This document shows, piece after piece, positions 1-12,549 of a DNA stretch of 64,000 nt; position 1 is the stretch's first letter, and every line of letters begins with the position of its first letter. The notes under the pieces were generated by a model. It saw nothing but the letters and a program-made list of their open reading frames with translations, was not told the origin of the DNA and ran no database searches. The position numbers and the translations under genes are program-made. The stretch comes from Cyclina sinensis (lineage: Eukaryota > Mollusca > Bivalvia > Venerida > Veneridae), in contig JAAONU010000006.1 of the NCBI GenBank assembly GCA_012932295.1, positions 19,794,904-19,858,903 of the forward strand, read 5' to 3'.

Positions 1-798
1 GAATTTTTCAAATTAAGTGTTTAGAGTTTACCTCTTAAATATTTCATTATAATAACGTTGTAAAGAAAATACTTCTGAAAGGAACAACAATCCTATGGGG
101 TTTTTTTTACCCTCCCCAACCTAGCAAAGTTTCTGCTGTGACCTCTGTTGCTAAATTTAGATTTACAGATTTCCCGGCCATACATATAATTGGTCCAGTC
201 AACTGGTACGACTACGACGAAAATATTCGAGATTCACGAGCATTTCTACTTAACATTTACACAATTCTGTAATTCATACATTGCACGAAAGATGCAAGCA
301 TTTTTTATCTATTATTTAACGTTCTTGTCGGTATAAATAAGAACACTTATTATATAACCTATAAATAGCTTTGAAATGCCTTTCTCTGATTGGTGTAGGC
401 GTAACCTTTTCTAAAAAAAAATAACGGTAAATATCAGAGCATAATAACCGGTTTCTTTTAATAAAAGTTAAAATTATTTTTATCTTGAAATGAGTATCTT
501 AGAAGATTTAACAAAGATAGTATAAGTAATTAAAACATCTTTTTATCACATGAAACAAATATTTTGGTTTTACTATAAATATTTCAAAGATTGAATAAAT
601 ATTTTAGAACTCACAATGCATATATTACAGAACTGAATAAAAATGTTGAATTTGAACGAACTTTAATAACATTGAACAAACATTTCTGATTTACAATAAA
701 ATTTTAAGATTTAAAATTGCAACTAATTACACGCCATAGTCCGCGCCCGACAAGTTTGCATGTTTTCACATGTTCCATAAGTTTGAAAGATATTACAG

Positions 799-800
799 GC

Positions 801-833
<33 letters not shown>
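799..833. repeat. (CAGA)n microsatellite
   Basis: About eight uninterrupted copies of the tetranucleotide gaca/cagac directly visible. The sequence from 1 to 798 is AT-rich with no recognised gene. Confidence 0.95.
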
Positions 834-1306
834 CTGAGTTTATTTTCCAAAAGGCCTAACAGCCCATGAGGACAGTGTTCACAGAATCAAGATCAGTAAT
901 TCTATACATAGTAAAAAACATTTATTACGACATATTGCAATATCATTTGTAACCATATATTCCAGCAGAGTAATAAACCACTTAATTCTTACATTGACAA
1001 GACAAAGCTTGGATCATGAAAAGGACATGTGTTCAGACGATACCTCTTTAAACAGATAGTAATAATACCAATAACAAGTTCTTCAAAGAACAATTCTTAG
1101 AAAAAATTATATGTCCCACATATCTAAGCACAATGATCGAACATACAATCGTCACCAGAAAAGGGATCTCCAATATTTCAAACAGGCATAAACAAAACCT
1201 TTACAGTTGTGCAACGTTGCAGAAAATAATATTTAGTGATGTACATTTAATGTTGACAGTCTTTGCTAATTTTCTAACAAAAGTTAAACGAGAAAAATCA
1301 CGATTC

Positions 1307-1989
1307 CAAATCGTAAACTACTGGCATATCCTGTGTAGTGTTCGTAAAATCATAATCTACTTGCATATCCTGTGTGGTGTTCGTGAAAAATCAGATTCCA
1401 AATCGTAAACTACTGGCATGTCCTCTGTGGTGTTCGTGAAAAATCAGATTCCAAATCGTAAATTACTGGCATATCCTGTGTAGTGTTCGTGAAATCATAA
1501 TCTACTTGCATATCCTGTGTGGTGTCCGTGAAAAATCATATTCCAAATCGTAAACTACTGGCATATCCTCTGTGGTGTTCGTGATAAATCAGATTCCAAA
1601 TCGTAAACTACTGGCATATCCTGTGAAGTGTTTTTGAAATCATTATCTACTTGCATATCCTGTGTGGTGTCCGTGAAAAATCAGATTCCAAATCGTAAAC
1701 TACTGGCATATCCTCTGTGGTGTTCGTGAAAAATCAGATTCCAAATCGTAAATTACTGGCATATCCTGTGTAGTGTTCGTGAAATCATAATCTACTTGCA
1801 TATCCTGTGTGGTGTCCGTGAAAAATCAGATTCCAAATCGTAAACTAATGGCATATCCTCTGTGGTGTTCGTGATAAATCAGATTCCAAATCGTAAACTA
1901 CTGGCACATCTTGTGTGGTGTTCGTGAAAAATCAGATTCCAAATCGTAAACTACTGGCATATCCTGTTTGGTGTTCGTGAAAAATCAGA
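1307..1989. repeat. Minisatellite array, mixed long and short units
   Basis: About 14 copies of a unit built from 'caaatcgtaaactactggca', 'tatcctgtgtggtgttcgtg' and 'aaaaatcagattc', alternating with a variant having 'aatcataatctacttgcata'. The 91-codon open frame that overlaps its start is a by-product of the repeat and not a gene. Confidence 0.93.
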
Positions 1990-2165
1990 TAACAAATGTT
2001 TCATATCTGCATGTGAATATTTCGTTTTTAACTATTCTTGTCAAGCTTATGTCAAGCCAATTTGTTCATTTCTGACACAGTTCATATAACTAGGAATTCG
2101 TAAACTGGCAATTGTTACTAGATGTATTTGTTTCTCACTATATTTTCTCCATGTCTGATGATACG
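1990..2165. repeat. Degraded fragment of a third GPCR-unit copy
   Basis: Segments such as 'ttcatatctgcatgtgaata', 'aattgttactag' and 'attttctccat' occur in the same order as in the regions upstream of the two receptor genes (about 6160-6310 and 10370-10510). This looks like a remnant of a further unit, cut on its left by the tandem array at 1307-1989. Confidence 0.5.
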
Positions 2166-2167
2166 TT

Positions 2168-2378
2168 TTAACCCATTAATGCCTAGCGTCCCCAAAATTT
2201 GACATAAACAAACAGTGCAGACCAAGAACAGTCTGATCATGGTCTACACTGTTTACAAAAAGGACCTACTTCCCTAAATAGAATGAAATTGAAAATTTAT
2301 ACCAGAAACCCTTTAACTTGAAAATGGACTTGTCCAACTTAGAAGGATGGAATAATCCATTAGGCATAAATGGGTTAA
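2168..2378. mobile_element. TTAA-flanked miniature element (family A)
   Basis: Bounded by TTAA on both sides with inverted ends 'ttaacccattaatgccta' and 'taggcataaatgggttaa'. The interior 'gcagaccaagaacagtctga' and 'tcatggtctacactg' recurs in the element at 35052-35284. Non-autonomous, no coding capacity; TTAA targets are typical of piggyBac-type transposition (family assignment is inference). Confidence 0.7.
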
Positions 2379-4140
2379 TAAGGCATAAATGTAAACCCAT
2401 ATCATTTTACAATGAATTATAAAAGGATTTTTCTCCCAAAAGATGTGTCATTTTGTTTCGTTGAAACTCTATAGTGGGAACTCTATTACTCAACTACTCT
2501 CGTACTGCTGTCCCTCGGCAAATTAGGTGAGTGCGTATATTCTCCTTAATTATGAAATGTGCAGAAAAACCGAAGCGGTCGAATATTATAGACCTAAAGT
2601 CTGGTGGGTTCCTTGTTTCATTATATTTGAAAAAAAGTGTTTCTAAAATATTGACTAAAGGAGAAGTGACACCTATATATGAAAAAGGAGATTCTTAAGA
2701 CACAAATAATTGCCTTGGTGTAACATTAGTCAGTTGTTTCACAATTTCTGTTTCACTGTAGTTATAAATAAACGCCTTAAAAGTGGACTTCTGAAAGAGA
2801 ATGCCTAACAGAAGCACAATTTGGTTTTTAAACTGTATAATAGTTCAGTAGATAGACTACTTATTTCATTATTTGAGTAATTTAAAATCAACTATATGTA
2901 GATGGTAGCCCGTGCAAGCACAGGCTAAAAGGCATGACAGTTGGAAATCAAAACAGGAAGTGCCTCCGCGCCTAGTTTGTTTGACATGGAGTGTGATCAG
3001 CTCTGTTTATACAACTTTTGAAGTTTTGGCTTTTAAAAGGCATGCATGTTGTGTCAAAAACACCTAACATTTTTGAAAAAAAAATACGTATACATAATCT
3101 TTTACATATTTTGTGATTCAACAGAAGCGGTTATGCCTCCTTAGGTCAATTATAACATTTCGTGCTGTATGCAAAGACATAAAATTTTATTGTTACAGAT
3201 TTTGAAAATCAGGAAGAAGGTTTATTAAAAAATTAAATCCAGTTACTGCAGTTTTCCTTACGAGAGACATAATCTTGTTCACCCCGCTCTACTGATCCTA
3301 CATGGTGTGCCCCTTTTCGTGAGCAAACAGAAACATGTTGTTAATTAAACAGTCATTATTATATAGAGCTGATATGCATCCTTTAGACGAAATAACTGTA
3401 ATAATAGGAAATGTGCCCAAGTAACCCATGTATTAAATGGTAAATGACTGCTTAGTAATTAGTATTTGTTAAAGCTGCTTAACCTCGGAGGACCAAACAT
3501 GCGAATAAAGTGTCAGTTTGTTTCCATTACACCTTTTTTTATTTTTAGGCAAGAAGGCTGCTTTCTGGGTGACACCCATGATTTGCCAGATCAGTAAAAG
3601 GTTGCATTCGATTAAAATGTATGAATAATTTTTCGTAAAGAATCAAACACTCCAATCATTTTTTGCTGATTTATGACAATTTCCACAAGTATCAAGAGGC
3701 TTTGTCCTTAGAGAAATGTAGGCTTAATGTGCCCATATATAGGTGTTTCAGTGACATACATCCAACTTGTTCAAAACTGTGCAGTTTTTTTACTATTCGG
3801 CAAATTCTTTTTTGATAGTATAGATGTGAACATCTCAAACGTTTTAAGACTTTATTTCTACCATTAACGTAAAACATCGCAGCAATCATACGATGAATTA
3901 CATTTTTAATATCAAAAAATACTTTTAAATTGTAGAAATCGGGACTATTTCTTATGTAAAATACTGTAAGATAACATTATCAGAAATAAACTTGAATTCT
4001 TGCCTTTGGATTATGCCTCTTGAATCCCATTCATCCCTCAGACAGTGGGCTTGCTCATAGTACCAGCTCTAGCTACACCCCTGCCTTTTTCTCTTTTTAA
4101 TAGGATTAGCGATATTGGAATTTGTTTTTTTGAAGTTAGC

Positions 4141-4320
4141 TATGGGTTGGGAACTGGGTAGCCAGCTGGGAGTTAGATATTCGACCCAAAAGAGCCGAAT
4201 GGTATTTGCATGGTTGAATTTCCAACTTCTAGCTGACTATGAATTCGATCTCAGCTGAGTATTTGGCTCTTTTGGGTCGAATACGCAACTCCCAGCTGGC
4301 TGGGGTTTCGAATGCTGCTG
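4141..4320. repeat. Imperfect palindrome (hairpin element) in unit 1
   Basis: Arms 'cagctgggagttagatattc'/'gacccaaaagagcc' near 4168-4200 are mirrored by 'ggctcttttgggtcgaatac'/'gcaactcccagctgg' near 4262-4302. A copy is present at the matching place of unit 2, so the element is older than the duplication. Confidence 0.75.
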
Positions 4321-5003
4321 GGTTCTGAATCTAAAAAGTATAAGTATTTATTGTGATTTTCAAATAGCGTTTCAACTTTCCATGGATTTCTATACATCTT
4401 ATCCAAAAGAAAATATACACAGTGTAACTTTATTTATTTGTAAAACCCTGGAGATTCAATTGTGTATTATTATAAACTCACAGATGTGGGAAGGGAAATG
4501 TTTTTTTCTATATGTTTATGGTCTAAATAGGCTCTTTATACGCTCTTTATATTATTAATCAAAATGTGCACTATCGATGAAATTGGACGGTAATCAATTA
4601 CAAAAAATTTACAAATCTTTTTCAAACATGGTACAAATAATAAAATAAAACCAGTATGATGCCATACCTTCAAGTTATGTCACAGACCAAAATTTTGTAG
4701 TTCTAAAAACGATTGAACAGAATTTGATAATTTAACCTAACTGACAAATTTCAAAAAAGATCTCGACCCGTGTCGCTCCTTACCTAATTGTATTGCCATA
4801 TGAATGCATGTGGTGGATTCAAGTACACGAAATAAAGGAAGATTGTTGGTGTTCATACTTTTAAAGTATTCTTCAAATCTGACAAAGGAGGAAACATAAA
4901 ATTCAATCTATTTACAATACTACTGAAGGTTTATCGTTATAGAGAACAATGGCTTGAAAAATACAAACGCCTTTATCATGAACACATTCAATATAAAAAA
5001 ATA

Positions 5004-5987
5004 TTATGACAAATAGTCCCTTTCTGGCTCAGGTTGCGCTTTAGTCGTAATTCGAGTGAGTGGACACGGTTGGTTATTTGCATTGGTTGCGCGTAATTTA
5101 CGGCAAAGACAAAGGCTGCGACAAAGTTCCTTCAAGTCTTTTCTAAACTCACCACTGAAAAAGCAATAAACGACAAAATTAAAACCGCTGTTAAAGAAGT
5201 AAGATATGAACACAAACTCATGGTTGATCTCGGGTACACCAAAATATCCTCCAGTATGAAGAATAGCATATGGTAATGTAGAAATGCAGTGTAACCCGCT
5301 TATACATACCACCACTTTTGTGATATTCCTTAGATTTCTCTGTTGCGACATGTTAATGTTTAGTGTTGTTCTGTGTATACATAATTTCGTCAGCATTACT
5401 ACGTTGCATATGCTTATAAGAACCAAAGGGAGCAGAAATGTAAAAACTCCGTAAGACAGGGCACGTATCTGCATGTAAGTTTGTTCCGACACCAAATAAG
5501 TCGTGGCACAATATGAATCGGTCGTATTAGTATCAGTGAGATATGTTATGGTAATAGGCACAATAAGGTCAAGTATATTCAAAGTCATAGAAGAAAAAGC
5601 TATAAGAATGAGTACAATCATTGAGCGCCTTTTCACGTTGCTTTGATACATCCGAATAGGGAAGGACATATACAACATCCGCTCAATAGCTAGAGCAACC
5701 GTTATCCATGCTGAGATTTGAGGTGCAGTCTGTCCTCCGAAAAGAACGACCTTGCAGACTATATCAATTGTGTCACGCATATTGACATCGGTGTGCAAAA
5801 GCACGAATTCCGTTCCCACAATTGAAAGAAGAAGTAGATCGGTTAATGCTAAACCACAAACGTAAGGTCCGCAACTGGCATTTTGGCATCTTTTTCCGTG
5901 TTTCCAAACTATGATAGAAATTATATTCCCGACAGAGCCAAACCCAATGATGGTGCTTACAAAAACCACAATAATTTTGGACTCCAT
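5004..5987 (-). CDS. Class A (rhodopsin-like) G-protein-coupled receptor, copy 1
   Basis: Single-exon open frame of 327 residues with seven hydrophobic segments (about 6-28, 42-65, 79-101, 122-148, 175-200, 223-245, 257-278). Class A landmarks: N21 in TM1 (GSVGN), LALTD with D50 in TM2, C78 at the start of TM3 paired with C160 in loop 2, P239 in TM6, and a TM7 end NFVVY (270-274) in place of NPxxY. The usual DRY is ERM (102-104), and TM4 lacks the usual Trp. The C-tail has a Cys cluster (LCLC, 292-295) suited to palmitoylation. It is expected to be a plasma-membrane receptor; the ligand is unknown, though the general look is that of the invertebrate peptide-receptor expansions (FMRFamide/TRH-receptor-like). 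The N-terminus is almost absent before TM1; a stop codon (TAG) directly precedes the ATG, so an upstream spliced exon joined at that AG cannot be excluded. It is 95% identical to the copy at 9146-10129. Confidence 0.88.
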   Translation of the reverse strand: MESKIIVVFVSTIIGFGSVGNIISIIVWKHGKRCQNASCGPYVCGLALTDLLLLSIVGTEFVLLHTDVNMRDTIDIVCKVVLFGGQTAPQISAWITVALAIERMLYMSFPIRMYQSNVKRRSMIVLILIAFSSMTLNILDLIVPITITYLTDTNTTDSYCATTYLVSEQTYMQIRALSYGVFTFLLPLVLISICNVVMLTKLCIHRTTLNINMSQQRNLRNITKVVVCISGLHCISTLPYAILHTGGYFGVPEINHEFVFISYFFNSGFNFVVYCFFSGEFRKDLKELCRSLCLCRKLRATNANNQPCPLTRITTKAQPEPERDYLS

Positions 5988-8284
5988 CTATCCAAGCTGG
6001 CGTTTAAACTAATCTTGCAGTCGTGGAAAATCGTTAAATCTTGATAAGATAATTTCGGTCCATGTAAAAGCTATTGAACTGTTCATGAATGAATGAAAAC
6101 ATACTTTTTAATCCAATTTCCGGAAACATACAGTTATTTTCTGTTCGTTTAAATCAGAACTCCGAAATTACATATCTACATGTGAATAAATTTTCTAACT
6201 ATTCATGCCCGGCAAATTGGCAAGTACTAGTATTTTTTTGTGTCTGACATCCAGAATATATAGAGTGCTAATTGTTATTACTAGGTTCTCGATATAATTT
6301 CTCCATATTATGTTATTAACTTATGAAGTGTAATTTTATAACAATTGACATAGAGGGATATTTATTTCCTTCTCATATTGTATTAATTTATATAATTTAC
6401 ATACTTTGTCTAGCAACGGGAATATCAGTTACACCACTGTCGCTCTGACACAGCTAGAAAATATTGGCAAGTAAGAGTAAATGGAAGCACATTTGGGTAA
6501 TTCAACAACCAGAAAATACACCATATTTATTTGAAAATATTCACGTTAACTAAATATATTGTAATAAATCATGATCTATGTCTCCTAGGTGTGACCTTGA
6601 CCTTTATGCGACGTTTGCCTTGGAAGTGTTTAACTACAGGTCCATGCGCGGCACAAACCGGCACTGTTAAGTGATAATTTGTGTCAAGTAATTCATTCTG
6701 AAATCCCTCCAACCAAGACCAATTTACAGCCTCTAAAAACAGAATATTTCCCAAAAGGCGACCTTGAAGCTGTTAACATGGTTCAGGCGTGCTACACACT
6801 TTCTCATTGAGGTTAACATTATAAGCCTCGTAATTTTGAAATCCTCCTTAAAATACCAACGTTATTTGTATTTATACAAGTAGAGAAGCTACTTTTACAA
6901 CCATTCAAACCACTTTACCCAAGTCACTTCTCGTTGTCTTTATACATTTTTAAATAGGTACTGTTGTAACAGTGGTCTTAATTCAGTCTCGTCTTCTACA
7001 CGACAGTAATGACCAAGACTGTTGAAAATGAACGATATTTCATTTCATATTCGCTTACAGTCTATTTCCGTTGGCACTGCTTACTGCGTATCAGTTTTTG
7101 AGAAATGTAGATTGGAGCCCGTGCAAGAACGGACTAAAAGGCATGACAGTTGGAAATCAAAACAGGAAGTGCCTCCGCGCCTAGTTTGTCTGACATGGAG
7201 TGTGATCAGCTCCGTTTGTACAATTTTTGAATTTTTGGCGTTTAAAGGCATGCATGTTGTGTCAAATACACATAACATATCTGAAAAAAAAAAGTACGTA
7301 TACATAATCTATTACATATTTTGTTATTCACCAGAAGCGGTTATGCCTCCTTAGGTCAATTATAACATTTCGTGCTGTATGCAAATACCTAAAATTTTAT
7401 TGTTACAGATTTTGAAAATCAGGAAAACGAATTATTAAAAAATTAAATCCAGTTACTGCAGTTTTGCTAATGAGAAACATAATCTTGTTCACGCCGCCCT
7501 ACTGATTCCACATGGTGTGCTCCTTTTCATGAGCAAACAGAAACATGCTGTTAATTAAACAGTCAGAATTGTATAGAGCTGAGTTGCATCCTTTTAACGA
7601 AATAACTGTAATAATAGGAAATGCGCTCAAGTTATCCATGTATTAAATGGTAAATAACTGCTTAGTAATTAGTATTTGTTAAAGCTGCTTAACCTCGGAG
7701 GACTAAAAATGCGAATGAAGTTTCAGTTTGTTTCCATTACACTAATTTTTTTTTAATTTTTAGGCAAAAAGGCTGCTTTCTGGGTGACACCCATGATCTG
7801 CCAGATCAGTAAAGGTTGCATTCGATTAAAATGTATGAATTATTTTACGTAAAGAATCAAACACTCCGATCATTTTTTGCTGATTAATGATAATTTCCAC
7901 AAGTATCAAGAGACTTTTTCCTTAGAGAAATGTAGGCTTAATATGCCCATTTATAGGTGTTTCGGTGACATACATCCAACTTGTTCAAAACTGTGCAGTT
8001 TTTTTACTATTCGGCAAATTCTTTTTTAATAGTAAAGATGTGAATATCTCAAACGTTTTAAGGCTTGATTTCTACCATTAACGTAAAACATCTCAGCAAT
8101 CATAACTGTAAGATAACATTATCAGATATAAACTTGAATTCTTTCCTTTGGATTATGCCTTTTAAATCCCGTTCATCCCTCACCAACAGTAGATAGTAGT
8201 AGGATAGTATCAGCTCTAGCTACACCCCTGCCTTTTTCTCTTTTTAATCGGATTAGCGGTATTGGAATTTGATTGTTTGAAGTT

Positions 8285-8465
8285 AGCTATGGGTTGGGAA
8301 CTGGGTGGTCAGCTGGGAGGTAGATATTCGACCCAAAAGAGCCGAATGGTATTCGCTTGGTTGAATATTCAACTTCTAGCTGACTATGAATTTGATCTCA
8401 GCTAAGTATTTGGCTCTTATGTGTCGAATACGCAACTCCCAGTTGGCTGGGGATTCGAATGCTGC
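8285..8465. repeat. Imperfect palindrome (hairpin element) in unit 2
   Basis: Counterpart of the palindrome at 4141-4320, with more mismatches in the right arm ('ggctcttatgtgtcgaatac'). Together they date the insertion before the segmental duplication. Confidence 0.75.
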
Positions 8466-9145
8466 TGGGTTCTGAATCTAAAAAGGTATAGGTAAATTGT
8501 GATTTTCAAATAGCGTTTCAACTTTCCATGGATTTCTATACATTTTATCCAAAAGAAAGTATACACAGTGTTACTGTGTTTATTTGTAAAACCCTGGAGA
8601 TTCAATTGTGTATTATTATACACTCACAGATGCGGGAAGGGAATTTTTTTCTATATGTTTATACTCGAAATAGGCCTTTATACGTTCTTTATATTATTAA
8701 TCAAAATGTGCGCTATCGATGAAATTGGACGGCAATTAATTATTCAAAATTGACAAATCTTTGTCAAACATGGTAAAAATAATAAAATAAAACCAGTATG
8801 ATGCCATACCTTCAAGTTATGTCACAGACCAAAATTTTGTAGTTCTAAAAACGATTGAACATAATTTGATAATTTAACCTAACTGACAAATTTCAAAAAA
8901 GATCTCGAACCGTGTCGCTCCTTACCTAATTGTATTGCCATATGAATGCATGTGGTGGATTCAAGTACATGAAATAAAGGAAGATTTTTGGTGTTTATAC
9001 TTTTAAAGTATTGTTTGAATCTGACAAAAGAGAAAACATAAAATCCAATCTATATACAATATTACTGAAGGTTCATCGTTATAGAGAACAATGGCTTGAA
9101 GAATACAAACGTTTTTATCATGAACACATTCAATATAAAGAAATG

Positions 9146-10129
9146 CTATGACAAATAGTCTCTTTCTGGCTCAGGTTGCGCTTTAGTCGTAATTCGAGTG
9201 AGTGGACACGGTTGGTTATTTGCTTTGGTTGCGCGTAATTTACGGCAAAGACAAAGGCTGCGACAAAGTTCCTTCAAGTCTTTTCTAAACTCACCACTGA
9301 AAAAGCAATAAACGACAAAATTAAAACCGCTGTTAAAGAAGTAAGATATGAACACAAACTCATGGTTGATCTCGGGTACACCAACATATCCTCCAGTATG
9401 AAGAATAGCATATGGTAATGTAGATATGCAGTGTAAACCACTTATGCATACCACCACTTTTGTGATATTCCTTAGATTTCTCTGTTGCGGCATGTTACTG
9501 TTTAGTGTTGTTCTGTGTATACATAATTTCGTCAGCATTACTAAGTTGCATATGCTTATAAGAACCAAAGGGAGCAGAAATGTAAAAACTCCGTAAGACA
9601 GGGCACGTATCTGCATGTAAGTTTGTTCCGACACCAAATAAGTCGTGGCACAATATGAATCGGTCGTATTAGTATCAGTGAGATATGTTATGGTAATAGG
9701 CACAATAAGGTCAAGTATATTCAAAGTCATAGAAGAAAGAGCTATAAGAATGAGTACAATCATTGAGCGCCTTTTCACGTTGCTTTTATACATCCGAATA
9801 GGGAAGGACATATACAACATCCGCTCAATAGCTAGAGCAACCGTTATCCATGCTGAGATTTGAGGTGCAATCTGTCCTCCGAAAAGAACGACCTTGCAGA
9901 CTATATCAGTTTTGTGACGTATATTGACATTGCTGTGCAAAAGCACGAATTCCGTTCCCATAATTGAAAGAAGAAGTAGATCGGTTAACGCTAAACCACA
10001 AACGTAAGGTCCGCAACTGGCATTTTGGCATCTTTTCCCGTGTTTCCAAACTATGATAGAAATTATATTCCCGACAGAGCCAAACCCAATGATGGTGCTT
10101 ACAAAAACCACAATAATGTGGGACTCCAT
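9146..10129 (-). CDS. Class A (rhodopsin-like) G-protein-coupled receptor, copy 2
   Basis: Tandem paralogue of the receptor at 5004-5987, same length (327 residues) and same strand, differing at 16 positions by direct comparison. All seven hydrophobic segments, N21, D50, C78, C160, the ERM triplet, P239 and the NFVVY end of TM7 are unchanged. Six of the 16 changes fall between residues 66 and 74, the first extracellular loop; others are at 4, 57, 87, 115, 131, 196, 211, 214, 249 and 302. An intact frame with conserved core and changed outer loop suggests a functional receptor, possibly with altered ligand preference (inference). A TAG stop again sits just before the ATG. It lies in the second unit of a segmental duplication that also copied several kilobases of flanking non-coding DNA. 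Confidence 0.88.
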   Translation of the reverse strand: MESHIIVVFVSTIIGFGSVGNIISIIVWKHGKRCQNASCGPYVCGLALTDLLLLSIMGTEFVLLHSNVNIRHKTDIVCKVVLFGGQIAPQISAWITVALAIERMLYMSFPIRMYKSNVKRRSMIVLILIALSSMTLNILDLIVPITITYLTDTNTTDSYCATTYLVSEQTYMQIRALSYGVFTFLLPLVLISICNLVMLTKLCIHRTTLNSNMPQQRNLRNITKVVVCISGLHCISTLPYAILHTGGYVGVPEINHEFVFISYFFNSGFNFVVYCFFSGEFRKDLKELCRSLCLCRKLRATKANNQPCPLTRITTKAQPEPERDYLS

Positions 10130-11739
10130 CTATCCAGCCTGGTGTCTACACTAATCTTGCAGTCGTTGAAAATAGTTAAATGTTGATAAGCTAAATTCGA
10201 TCACGACATCATGTAAAAGCTTGTTCATGAATGCATGTAAAAACTTGTTCATGAATGCATGTAAAAACTTGTTCATAAATGAATGAAACGTACTTTTAAA
10301 TCCAGTTTCCAGAAAAAATACAATGTACAACTTTTTACTGTTGTTGTTTTTTTTAAATCAGAACTCCGAAATTTCATATCCACATGCTGATAATATTTCT
10401 AACTGCTCATGCCCGGCACTTCTGCAAAGTACTTATGAATTTTGTGCCTGACATTCAGAATATATAGTGCGTTAATTGTTATAACTAGGTTCTCGATATA
10501 ATTTCTCCATATTATGTTATTAATTTATCAATAAGATATGAGGGCAATTTCTTAACAACTGACATAGAGGGGTATTTATTTCCTTTACATTTTGTATAAT
10601 TATTTAATTTACATACTTATATAACTACGGGAATATTAGTAACACCGATGGATGCTCCTCGACGCCTCTCTGTCACAGATAGAAAATATTGCCAAGCAAG
10701 AGTTAATGGAAACACATTTGGGTAATTCAACAAATAAAATTATGTTAATATAGCTGAAAACATTCATGCCAACTAAATATATTGCAATAAATCATGATCT
10801 TTGTCTTCTAAGTATGATGTTGACCTTTTAACTACCGATCTGGTCCATGCTCGCCACTAACCGACACTGTTATGATCATGGTGACCATTTGTGCCAAGTA
10901 ATGTTGGAATCTCACTAGCCAAGGCAAATTTACAGACCCTACAAGCAGAATATTTGCCAAAGTGTGACCTTTCAGCTACCGACAGTTCAGGGGTGCGACA
11001 AACTGTCTCATTGAGGATGACATTTGTGCCATATAATTTTGAAATCCCTCCAACCAAGGTCCATCGTCGGATACCAACGGTTGTTGATATTTATACAAGA
11101 AGAGAAACTACTTTTACAACCATTCAAACCACTTGACACTTGTCACTTCTCGTTGTCTTCAGGTATTCTTTTAACGGTGGACTTTCTGTAGTGTCGTGGT
11201 CTACATTGCAGTAAATATTGAGACTGTTACAAAATGAAACATATTACATTTCACATTTGCTGTCAACAATTTATTTCCATTAATACCGCTTACTACATAC
11301 CAGTTTTTCTTTTCTTCTTTTTTTCTCCCTTTTTCCCCTTCTTTTTTGCTGTTTTCTTTTTCAGACCCTAAAAACAAACGCGTTAATTGCATTAGTACCA
11401 TTCTTTACGCGTTTATGATTTTATTTTTTATCTATACTTAAAGTTATATCAATGGTCAAATACATGAAAGCAATCTGCATATATTAACATTATCATTCTT
11501 ATTTACTTAAGTATTTTTGTTGTAAAAATAAAGATTTCCTCAGGTTGAGTAAAGTTTAACATGATAATAAATTGTGCTTGACAATAAAGACCTGCATGTG
11601 GTTGCTAGCTATAGAACGAAAACAGATTCCAAACATAAATTTTCTCAATCTTTTGATTACAATGAATTATACATTTGACACATCAACATGCTTGTGTCAA
11701 CGTCCGTATCATCTTCTGTGCGCTACTTTTTCTACAATT

Positions 11740-12510
11740 GTAATTTGATTTTGACCAAACTTTCACACAATGATCATTATAAAGTACCGCAGTGTATATA
11801 ATGCGGCTTTTACGATTTGAGTTTTTTTGACGAGGTTATTGCCCTTTGTTTAATTTTACTTAATATTTCTTACTTTTTAAAACTTTCCCTACATTTCTAA
11901 TGCGATATTCACCTAACTGTAACAGAATGATCATTGTCAAGTGCTAAAGCGCATATACTCCGACTTTTGTGATTTAAAAAATTTTTGGCGGAGTTATTAC
12001 CCTTTGTTTAATTTTACTTAATATTTCTTGTGTTTGCAACTCCTCCTACATTTCCCAGGCGATTTCCACCAAACTTTCACAAAATGATCATTATCAAGAA
12101 CTGCAGCCTATATACTAAGGCTTTTGCGATTCGATTATTTTGGAATAGTTATCGCCCTTTGTTAAATATTACGTAATATTTCTTGTGTGCAAAACTCCAC
12201 CTAAAATCCCCATGATGTTTAACATACTTTTATAAAATGATCATTATCAAGTGCCACAATACAAATTTTCAGGCTTTTGCGATTCGATTAGTCTTGGCAT
12301 AGTTGTTGCCCTTTGTTAAATTTTACCTAATATTGCTTCTGTGAACAACTCCTCTTATATTTATCATGCAATTTTCATAAATCTTTCATAGGGCGATCAT
12401 GACCAAGTGTTGCTGCGCATATGCTCAGGCTTATGCGATTCGATCATTCTTTGTGGAGTAATTGCCATTTGTTTAATTTTACTTGATATTGCTTCTGTAA
12501 CTCCTACAAC
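11740..12510. repeat. Degenerate tandem array, about 135-150 bp monomers
   Basis: Five to six diverged monomers, each with 'aaactttcacaaaatgatca', 'ttatcaagtgc', 'ggcttttgcgattcgat' and 'attgccctttgtt'. The same monomer type occurs at 36570-36905. No gene is seen between about 11170 and 17200 apart from the low-confidence frame at 14445-14630. Confidence 0.8.
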
Positions 12511-12549
12511 TTTGTAATTGAACTATATATGTTCGCCTACGGTGTTCAT

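Larger units (their letters stand above)
2900..6960. repeat. Tandem segmental duplication, unit 1 (carries GPCR copy 1)
   Basis: From about 2900 ('cccgtgcaag' ... 'aggcatgacagttggaaatc') to about 6930 ('acttttacaaccattcaaac') the sequence is collinear with 7110-11160, at an offset of 4.1-4.2 kb with small indels. The unit holds a receptor gene, its flanks and the same old repeats, including the hairpin element at about 4140-4320. Exact edges need an alignment. Confidence 0.85.
7110..11160. repeat. Tandem segmental duplication, unit 2 (carries GPCR copy 2)
   Basis: Second copy of the unit at about 2900-6960, in the same orientation and directly adjacent. Non-coding parts have diverged by substitutions and indels more visibly than the coding frame, as expected if the coding part is under selection. 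Confidence 0.85.
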
